The position numbers were made by a program, and so were the translations under genes. From Anniella stebbinsi (taxonomy: Eukaryota > Chordata > Lepidosauria > Squamata > Anniellidae), in the NCBI GenBank assembly GCA_029215795.1, contig JARDYH010000004.1, positions 213,444,517 to 213,508,516 on the forward strand: DNA of 64,000 nt, read 5' to 3'. This document shows, piece by piece, positions 56,571-64,000 of this stretch. Within the stretch, counting starts at the first letter, position 1; each line of letters begins with the position of its first letter. Below the pieces are notes generated by a model. That model searched no databases. It was given only the letters and a program-made list of their open reading frames with translations, and was not told the DNA's origin.

Positions 56571-57829
56571 AAGTCCCCCAGAGGCTGTACTGCCACCGTG
56601 CTGCCAAATTTTGGCAGCAGCAAAACAATCAGTGGTTTTCTGAGGAATAACAGCAAACTGGTGATGGGGCAGCAAAATGGTGATTATTTTGCCACTGCAG
56701 CAAAATTGGGGGTGCTGAGGGGGGTGTTGGGGTGCCCTTGTCCCATTCACATATAAAGCAGAAGCAGGAGGGGAGTCTACTCATTACATAGACAGAAGTA
56801 CGGGGGGGCAATGAAACCCACCCCCTCCTTTGCCTTACTGCAGCAGTTTTAAGCGGCTTAAAAACAGAGAAACTGTTTCCAAATATTTTGGAGATATCAA
56901 AACCTAAGGTATTTTGTTTTATTATTTTGAATCTCTAACACAAAGGTGTGCGAGGGTCTGCGTGTGTATGTGTGTATAGTAGAATAATCCTCCCTTAGAA
57001 AGTTCCCTGGTTTTCCTTAGAAAATGGTCTCCCAGCATGCTCATTCCCAGTAAAAGAGCCCAGAGCTAGAAGACCTTGATCCACCCCAATCGACCACACT
57101 CCTGGAAACTAGGGGCTCCGCTGGACTTCAAAGAAGCCTTCCCTAGGTGATTACGGGTGCACCGGCACAGCTGCCTGGGAAGACGGGTAGACTCACAATT
57201 CCATCCTGCAAATCCTATCTTGAGAGAACAGATCTATAGTCTGCACTCCATTCAAATCGTACTGTTATAGCAAGAACTAGCTCACACGTTTCAGTTCATT
57301 GGATTGTGCTACTTTTATCGGTAGTGGCACAGTGCCACTAAGAATAGACTAAGTTTAATGGGCTGCTGCAGAACCAACAGACGACAAGACACGGTCCTTT
57401 TTATTGCTTCCTTTATCTGGCTTTTTAAAAGACTATTTGTTTTGTTTTTTAACCACTAGAGAAATCAGAACCCATTTTCACCAGGGTCAAGCCAAAACCC
57501 TCCAGGCAGTTTTGATATCGATGAAAAACCTTTCAATTTTCATAGCATCTTGGAACTCTTTGCTATTTTGCATTCCAAGTCCTAAGAGGAAGCGCTGCTA
57601 AGAGCTATGCAGAGCACCTCAACAGGCAGTTCACAGCTAGCATACAGGGACCCACTCTTTATTTTTGCATAACTTGCATAGACTATATGCTTTCCTTTTT
57701 TTACATAGAGTTTGACACAAAAAAGGCAAAATGCACAAATTTTCAAAGGAGCCCAAATTTCCACAACGTCTCTGATGCCCTTTCTCCACTGGTAAAAATG
57801 GGTTCCACTGTATCTTTTACTGAACCTTT
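56571..57829. other. Intron, nothing recognised
   Basis: There are short reading frames only. 56590-56730 repeats GGCAGCAGCAAAA-like words without a clear unit. Confidence 0.4.
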
Positions 57830-57960
57830 TGCAGCAAATGGGTATTTGTCCTGAATCTCCCACTAATCAGTTTCATGGGATGAACCAGGTTCTAGAATTA
57901 TGGGAGAGAAATGTCTCCCTATCCACATTCTCCACACCTCCATTATCATACCCTTGAACA
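57830..57960 (-). mobile_element. CR1-type LINE 3' region fragment
   Basis: CCTGAATCTCCCACTAATCA then gtttcatgggatgaaccagg, TTCTAGAATTATGGGAGAGA and ctccctatccacattctcca is the reverse of the CR1-type 3' region just upstream of the part kept at 37152-37640. Confidence 0.68.
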
Positions 57961-58271
57961 CAAAAATCACCATCCTGAGCTTTTTGCAATGACTCCCCCC
58001 CTCACCTTCCCAACTGTGCCATAGCTTCTTTCAGCATATTCCCTTTCGTCCTCAAACAACAGATCTTCTACTTTGGCCCATGTCATGTTGCTCACCTCTT
58101 GAACGATCTGAACCTCTGTCTTCAACCCACAGGAACAATTTTGGCTTGACTGCCTTATTAGCCTTGCAAAGAACATAGACACGGTCATATATACATGCTG
58201 CAAAGAAACTGGCATTGTGAGTTCAAGCCCTGTGATGGGGAATGGGATGAACAAAGTCCCAGGCACTCTTA

Positions 58272-58740
58272 AGGAAGACACCATAGCTCAGTGGTAGAGT
58301 ACATGCTTTGTGCACAGAAGATAATAGGTTCAACAATACACACACACCTCCCTCCCTTCACCAAGGAGGGCAAGGGAAGGCCTTTCTTTCTTGGCAGGAA
58401 ACGAAGTTTTTCATAGTAGAAAAAGTAGCACTTATCAGAAAGAAAGTACGGACTTTGCAAGACAGCTACTGTGCATTATCTGACTTCTGACCACCATTAT
58501 GTTTGTGAGTACAGCTATGAAAACCAACTGCTCTACCAAATAGGTATACATATGCTAGTAGACATTGCATATGACTCTGTATTGACACCTGACTCCTCGT
58601 TATTCTTCTGAAACCAAATCCAATAAGTGATGGGAAGGATCTCTGCCAGAGACCCTAGAAAGCTTCTGCCAGTTGGAGTAGGCGATACTAGGTTAGACGG
58701 ATAAAGGGTCTGAGCTAAGATAAGGCAGCTTCCTACTACC
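58272..58740 (+). mobile_element. tRNA-Ala-like SINE, split or expanded
   Basis: The head (58272-58345) is ACCATAGCTCAGTGGTAGAG, tacatgctttgtgcacagaa, GGTTCAACAATAC, with an intact A-box GTAGCTCAG-like region and a decayed B-box. The 3' part (58630-58740) ends GTCTGAGCTAAGATAAGGCA then gcttcctac. About 280 bp of unrelated sequence separates them, suggesting an insertion. Confidence 0.65.
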
Positions 58741-59339
58741 TAAATATACGCTGCACCTGTTTTGGTATTGTGGACAGTTTGTTCTATAATGCAACCTTAA
58801 TGTTTAACCTTTGGTTCACTCCCTCACTTCCGAGCCCTTCCCCAATTTCTTTGATATTCATCCATGTTTTGATCTAATACTTTCAAAGGAGACAGAAGCT
58901 CCTTTTTTCCATGAAGTTTTATTTCATTTCAAAATAAAGTTAAACAAAATGTAGGCAACAAAAAGAAGAATATATATAATAATAAATCAAGATCGCTAAA
59001 GAAACAAAGGAATTGTCTAATTATAATCCTTAGTCTATAACTGGCATGCTTATGGAATGTCTACAGTAAAATGGCCTAAATAAGAGTTCAATGTCTAACG
59101 AAAGAATAAAAATTCAATTGTACCCTATACAAAAGGAGTGTGTGCAAATGTGTTATTTTGTATACATGACTGTATTAGTTTGAAAAAATATAGGCAACTG
59201 TACTTGGTTGGAAATTAATCGAAAGTTTGAAGAGCTTCAACAAAGGAAATTAATGGAAACAATGGTGCCATAATATCTTTCTTAAAGTTAGGATTCCTTT
59301 CTTGATTCACTTGCTGACTAAGTTTATCCATAGTTGTAC
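58741..59339. other. AT-rich intron, nothing recognised
   Basis: No repeat or exon was recognised in this interval. Confidence 0.45.
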
Positions 59340-59551
59340 GGCCAGATCTACATCAAGCAGAATATAGTGGTATGAAACCAGCATATAAAAGGCAGGAGCC
59401 ACACCAAGCAGGATAGAGCGGTATATGGTCTGTGCCAATGGGCCCCAACAGTTGTCAGTGCACTTCAATACCACTATAAAGCAGTAGTGTGGCTCCTGCC
59501 TTTTATATACCACTTTCACACCGCTATATCCTGCTTGGTGTACATCTGGCC
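59340..59551. mobile_element. Palindromic MITE, GGCCAGATCTACACC family, copy 3
   Basis: The ends GGCCAGATCTACATC and GGTGTACATCTGGCC are inverted with two mismatches. The arms and the centre GGCCCCAACAGTTGTCAGTG match the copies at 29699 and 33884. Confidence 0.86.
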
Positions 59552-59839
59552 ATAGTCTCCCAAATTGTATCAACCCACTGCTCTTTAGTTGGTTGCTTTG
59601 GAGACTTCCAATTACATGTTATACATGACTTTGCAGCTGTATACAATTGCTTAAGAAGGTCTTTATGCAGGAAGACAGGATCATTACGTTAAAAAAGGCA
59701 ACACATGAAGGATCCCCATTCAGAAATCTTCCATTCCCACATCCTCCCCTTTCATAGAGGTTCTTAGGTACTGTTGAACCTAAAAAAAAACCTGCTCCTG
59801 CCTGGAGCTAAACTTAATAAGCCAATTAATACACTAGAT

Positions 59840-59965
59840 CAGGGTGTACAGAATGTAGATCTCTGGATGTTTTGGACTTCAACTCCCAGAAGCTCCGGTC
59901 AGCATACCCAATGGCCAGAAATGCTGGGAGTTGAAATCCAGAACACAACTGGAGATCCACCTCTT
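59840..59965. mobile_element. MITE with TGTAGATCTCTGGATGTTTT arms
   Basis: Left arm TAGATCTCTGGATGTTTTGG, then acttcaactcccagaagctc; right arm GAAATGCTGGGAGTTGAAAT, ccagaacacaactggagatcca. The arms are inverted around CAGCATACCCAATGGCC. Confidence 0.68.
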
Positions 59966-60159
59966 GCCTAGCTCTGCAGTAGATGAAAGTGATTTGACTT
60001 CAGCTGATAGAACCGATGAGTACCTTTTATTATGAGTGACTTACCAGCTAGCAAAACAACATGCTGATGAAGCCCCAGGGCAGGGGAGGGGGGATATAAT
60101 CTTTGCCCATTACAAAGTATGCAGCTGAAAGTATACATTTTCAAGTGAATTGCAGTCAT

Positions 60160-61150
60160 TACCAGAGGCTCTGCAGATTGCCATTAAATAACGTAACACA
60201 TCTTGACTATAAATGAGTCATCTTCTGCACAACCATTAAAAAAACACCCAAGTCAGCTTTAAGATTAAATGTAGATGGCCAACATCATCTATTATTTGGA
60301 ATATTTACTGCCCTTTACTTGAAATCCTTGGGGTAAATGATAAGCTTGGTAGGGATTTTTTTTTAAATCCTGTTGAAAGTTATTTACTGCCCTGTGCTCT
60401 CAAAAAATAATTCATAAGCATTTCTAGAAAAGAGAACAACTGAGGACTCCACTTTATCTTCATAGACGTTAAGAATGGCTTCCAAGATTCAGAAAAACCA
60501 ATAGACATTTCCATGTGAACCTCTTTGAAAAGGATATCCATTTTAATGATGTCCACATTGTCGCAAGTCTACATGCAGCCTCCTGATTTTCTGGTTTCAA
60601 ATACTTAACCAGTGATTACATTCCTGACATTTCAAAGGCTGTCCGGAACAGACATAATCAACATACATCAAGACAATTAATTGCAGAAAGATTTATGAAC
60701 ACCCACATTCGAACATCTGAACAAATATAAATCACCCCATTTATTTATGTATTCCTGGTAAAAGCAGGTCTCATAATATTCCAGGGTTGATTTGTTTTAA
60801 AATGTCACCGTTTGCCTATGAGAGAAAGCAAGAAAAGATTTGACAGTTAATGCAACATGTAACTTTCTAAAGAGACGTCTCTTGAAGGGACACAATTGAT
60901 ATTCATTGCCTCGGCATGTTTGAGAATACCGTTATCGGTGTTTGTTTGTTTAAAAGAAAAAATAAGGACGCTATATTCGAAAGGGTGACTCATTCCTACT
61001 TTGAGGCATACATATGAGGGCAACTTCCATAGTAAATTTCCTCTAGTGTCTTGACATTGATAACCATCAATTACAGGAATACATTACAAAATCCTGCTCT
61101 GGTGAAGTTGCTGCGTGTGGTCTGTGGTGAGGAGTGGCAAGTCAGGCCCT
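60160..61150. other. Repeat-poor AT-rich stretch, candidate conserved noncoding DNA
   Basis: It contains AATAACGTAACACATCTTGA, catacatcaagacaattaat, GATTTATGAACACCCACATT and GAATACCGTTATCGGTGTTT. No repeat family was recognised in nearly 1 kb, which is unusual here. It may include conserved regulatory sequence, but that is inference. Confidence 0.35.
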
Positions 61151-62368
61151 TTGCAAAAATAAACTAAGCCCTTCCATTATTGACTTTTTCTAAATTAAAA
61201 AGTCGTAGGTCTCCTGGTAGCTGTCTATATGAGGGGAAAGCCCCATGGTTGCTATGGATCTGTGCCATGTCAGTTGGACAACCCGAGGGAGCTTCACAGC
61301 GACCACAGGGCTTCCCTACGATGCAACAATATGAAAAAAATCAGGGATTTAGCCCAATTTTTTCAAAGGGAGCGCCATCAACATGGCACTTCTGCTGTGT
61401 AATGTCACTCCACAGCCAATCTGGGATCAACCTGGGGAGGGGCCTGGTGAAAGGCGACCAGAGATTCATTGCCTTCCACCAGGAAGAGGGTGGGGTGGCT
61501 CTGGGACCTGGATTGCTGCCCAGAAACCCCACACTGTGTGGATTACCCGACACTGCCCCGGAGAAGGAAAGTGCAGGTTTGAAGAGGGAGGCAGCATCAA
61601 CCCGGTGCCAAGAAGACAGCCCTCTGATCATTTGCTCTTTGGGCCACTTGCAGCATCTATATCCTAGCTCCATACCCTTTTGTCCTCCAAGTCCTCAACT
61701 GCATTGTGGCAGGACTGTTCTCAACGTTTACACTGACTTCTCTCACCACCTAACACTGACTGCAAGTCCTCAGGGTTGGCTCTAGATTTGATTCCAGTGA
61801 GCAATCTGGATCCAATCATTCATGTTAACAGAGTTGTAGGTGTGTCAACAGACATGGGTGTACAGGATTGGCAGCATTTTGCATGCCATAATGAACATCC
61901 ATCACTTATTGGTTTGGCTATCCATGGCCTTTGATGCTATGAATAATCTGTGATTTAGCCAGGTTAGAACAAACATTTTGTCAGACCAAAGTCAACCATG
62001 AGTTGTTCCAATATCATAGTGCCAAGCCTGCAAATTGAAATTTGCTACTGGAAATGGTTTTGCTACAGATGGTACTGCCTTATAAGATTCCACTGTTCGT
62101 TGAATAAAGCAAATTCAGAAACAGAAATATATTTGTTGACACCTTCAGGATAACTTCTAATTTCAAAACGCCTAAGTCTTTGTAGGTGACACAACCTACT
62201 GTGTCAGATATTAAGGTCAAAACAGGGTGGGCAAGGCAGAAAAGTCAATTAAAACCTGGCCAGAAAGAAACTCTCTTAAAAGGTGTGATAATAGTACAAG
62301 TTATGCATAGATGATGTGCATCTAAGCTATACTTTCTGTTAAGCCATTCTGAGGATTGTGTATAACCA
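61151..62368. other. Intron with an unsupported 201-codon frame
   Basis: A plus-strand frame at 61180-61785 is the longest one outside the LINEs, but it has no recognisable domain, no signal or membrane segment and a low-complexity composition. Another overlapping frame exists on the same strand. It is not called as a gene. Confidence 0.4.
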
Positions 62369-62642
62369 TAGGGGTGGGCGAACACTTCTGAACCCGCCCC
62401 CGTGCTGCCTGCTGGAGCTCTGCTGCTTACATGACCCCAGTGGGTCTGCAGGGTGAACTGCCATTCAGTCCGTGGGCACCCGACAAGCAGTGCATGGTGT
62501 TTCTTCATCCCTGCAAGCGCCATTTTCAGAAAGTGACAGCTAAGCTTTTCCTGTTAATCTCCATTTTGTATAAAACGGCAGTCATGAATTGCAGGAAACC
62601 CACCAAACTTGAACCCCAACCAGATATCCCCTGACATCCCTA
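62369..62642. mobile_element. TAGGGATG MITE copy
   Basis: It starts TAGGGGTGGGCGAACACTTC and ends CTGACATCCCTA, giving inverted TAGGG.TG ends. The family is shared with 52449-52843. Flanking 8-mers differ. Confidence 0.62.
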
Positions 62643-63842
62643 CTTGTACTATAGAAGCTGTGCCACTGGAGAAGTTGTGTGCAGTGCCCAGCACTTGATG
62701 TCATTAGTAAGTATAAGAAAGATGTATTATGCAATCTGAAGAGGAACCGGAGTATATTAGCCAGTGCAGTAATGGCTTGTCGTAAGCGAGTTGAGAAATG
62801 GAAGCTCTTACAGGGGACAAGGAAAATTCCTGATTATGCTTAGCAGAAAGGCATCTGTGAATACGCCATGACCAACACCTGCAGAATTGTAATGATGACT
62901 CACTAGAGTCATCATATATGTTAATTGCCTTAGTATGAACTGATCTGTTTTCTTTCTGTTGAATGAGGTTTCGAAATGTAAATAATATGTAAATGTAAAT
63001 AAATAATACGATGTAACTAGCTATTAATCTTTCACTGTAGGAAACGTATTTCACAAATGTTTTCCCAAGAAGCTGAGAATTTTGAGTTTATCCTAAGCCA
63101 GAAACAAAGTGTTCCTGAACCAAAAAATATAACCCAATCTGAGGGGAGGCTGCAAGAATACAAACTGAATCCCTAAAACCTGAACCTGCCATGCTCTGAC
63201 CATAGTAAACTTCCCTAATCTTGCAAATTATGGGCTTGATACAGCCAAAGCTAAGCATTATTAAGTAGGGCTGAACCAAAATTTCTCTTAGGAACTTATT
63301 TGGTGAAAGGAGAAGGGGAGATTCAGGAAACCACCCCCAATTCAACTTTTTCACTGCCACCACCACATCACCAAAATGCTACCCCAACAATGTTGCAGTA
63401 GGTGGAAAGCTTCATCTTCACTCATCCCTACTTTTAAGTACTATCGCTTTCAATGGGAGGGATTGAATCACATGCAACTTAAAGTTATTAAACGTTGGCA
63501 GGATCTTGCCTGATATATAAGGGAGCTTCAAGCTTTAATCAGGAGATTAATCAACTAAGCTTTATTTGATTAACTGGTATGGGAAAAATGAAATCTAAGG
63601 ATTCAAAGGCATATTTGATTATTTTTCATGTGTCACTGTTAAAGGGAATGAAAAAGATAATGTTAAAGATAGAGGGCAGTATCCGCTAAGACTCGGATGC
63701 TAACGTGTTGCACTAGCGTAAAAAAACTTCTAGTGCAATGCCAATGGTGTTAGTTGGTGTGATGGAATTCCCCAGAAAACTTGTTCCACCTACTAATGGT
63801 ATGGGCAATGCGCTGAAGTTCCCTCATGCTAGCACAATGACC
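62643..63842. other. Intron, nothing recognised
   Basis: AT-rich sequence with a short AAATGTAAATAAATAATACG tract at 62990-63010 that may be a LINE tail. No exon was recognised. Confidence 0.4.
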
Positions 63843-64000
63843 TTGTTCAGACAACACGTTAAACCACAGTGGTTAAGCATTTTGAGCTAACATTATGGCT
63901 TAGAGTGTCATGTGAACCATTCCTAACCATGGTGGCGACATAACCATGATTTAAACACAATCACTAGCCATTTGCTGCCTAACCATAGCTTAGCGTGTTG
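63843..64000. mobile_element. MITE left arm running off the window
   Basis: TTGTTCAGACAACACGTTAA, accacagtggttaagcattt, GAGCTAACATTATGGCTTAG, then gtgtcatgtgaaccattcct is a nearly exact inverse of the right arm at 5431-5523. The right end would be beyond 64000. Confidence 0.72.

Larger units (their letters stand above)
43610..64000 (-). other. CCSER1: Part of the upstream CCSER1 intron
   Basis: In gene orientation this lies upstream of the exon at 43516-43609. I looked for the exon that should encode the Ser/Lys-rich stretch preceding DVLNNLGSC and did not find it, so that exon is presumably beyond position 64000. The interval holds repeats and some unique AT-rich stretches that are listed separately. 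Confidence 0.6.

Noticed and set aside
58272..58345. Possible tRNA-Ala gene
   Set aside because: The A-box region is good but the B-box and acceptor arms are decayed and a SINE tail follows further on, so it is a SINE head rather than a functional tRNA.
61180..61785. 201-codon plus-strand open reading frame
   Set aside because: No recognisable domain, biased Gly/Pro/Ser-rich composition, overlapping open frames, and no splice or promoter context. The window is a vertebrate intron, where frames of this size arise by chance in GC-richer patches.
1..64000. Undescribed biological system such as a defence island or biosynthetic cluster
   Set aside because: No such genes were seen. The window is well explained as a CCSER1 intron region with transposons; I do not claim a new system.

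Overview
The window looks like nuclear DNA from a squamate reptile (lizard or snake). The support is the mixture of repeats: L2-type, CR1-type and L1 LINEs, a Sauria-type tRNA SINE, a second SINE family with a tRNA-Ala-like head, and many hAT-like miniature inverted-repeat elements (MITEs). I assign the group from memory of repeat families; no search was run, and species or family cannot be resolved. Nothing bacterial or plasmid-like is present.

Only one host gene is supported. Two short exons on the minus strand, 43516-43609 (94 nt) and 2143-2260 (118 nt), have consensus splice sites, join in phase, and together encode a peptide that closely matches the C-terminal half of vertebrate CCSER1 (FAM190A), including the acidic motif DEDDLMLDLEFLEE and the motif VCREDS followed by VSCAAV. 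The window is therefore an internal slice of CCSER1, a very large gene in other vertebrates. Transcription runs from high to low coordinates: 43610-64000 belongs to the upstream intron, 2261-43515 is one complete intron of 41,255 bp, and 1-2142 begins the next intron.

Layout in window order: 1-2142, intron with a MITE and an LTR-like repeat; 2143-2260, exon; 2416-2608, L2 3' end; 3588-5523, a MITE split by a truncated L2 copy; 7385-9745, an L2 copy carrying an antisense L1 fragment; 11332-14490, MITEs, Sauria SINE, CR1 end and tRNA-Ala-like SINE; 16694-17157, MITE; 19852-22860, the most complete L2 copy with endonuclease and reverse transcriptase domains; 24504-36000, a dense MITE field plus a ~150-bp tandem array and a TTGTGCAA cluster; 37152-42945, CR1 ends and SINEs; 43516-43609, exon; 44150-45642, nested MITEs; 46580-53642, CR1, MITEs and L2; 54480-64000, LTR-like repeat, SINE, MITEs and several unique stretches that could be conserved noncoding DNA.

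The best-supported mobile-element observations are full hAT-like MITEs with 8-bp target-site duplications (24504-24785, 45066-45611, and 52449-52843 with one mismatch), several nested insertions, and repeat families present three or more times in the window. I found no new gene system. Apart from the two exons, every longer open reading frame is a transposon remnant or has no support.
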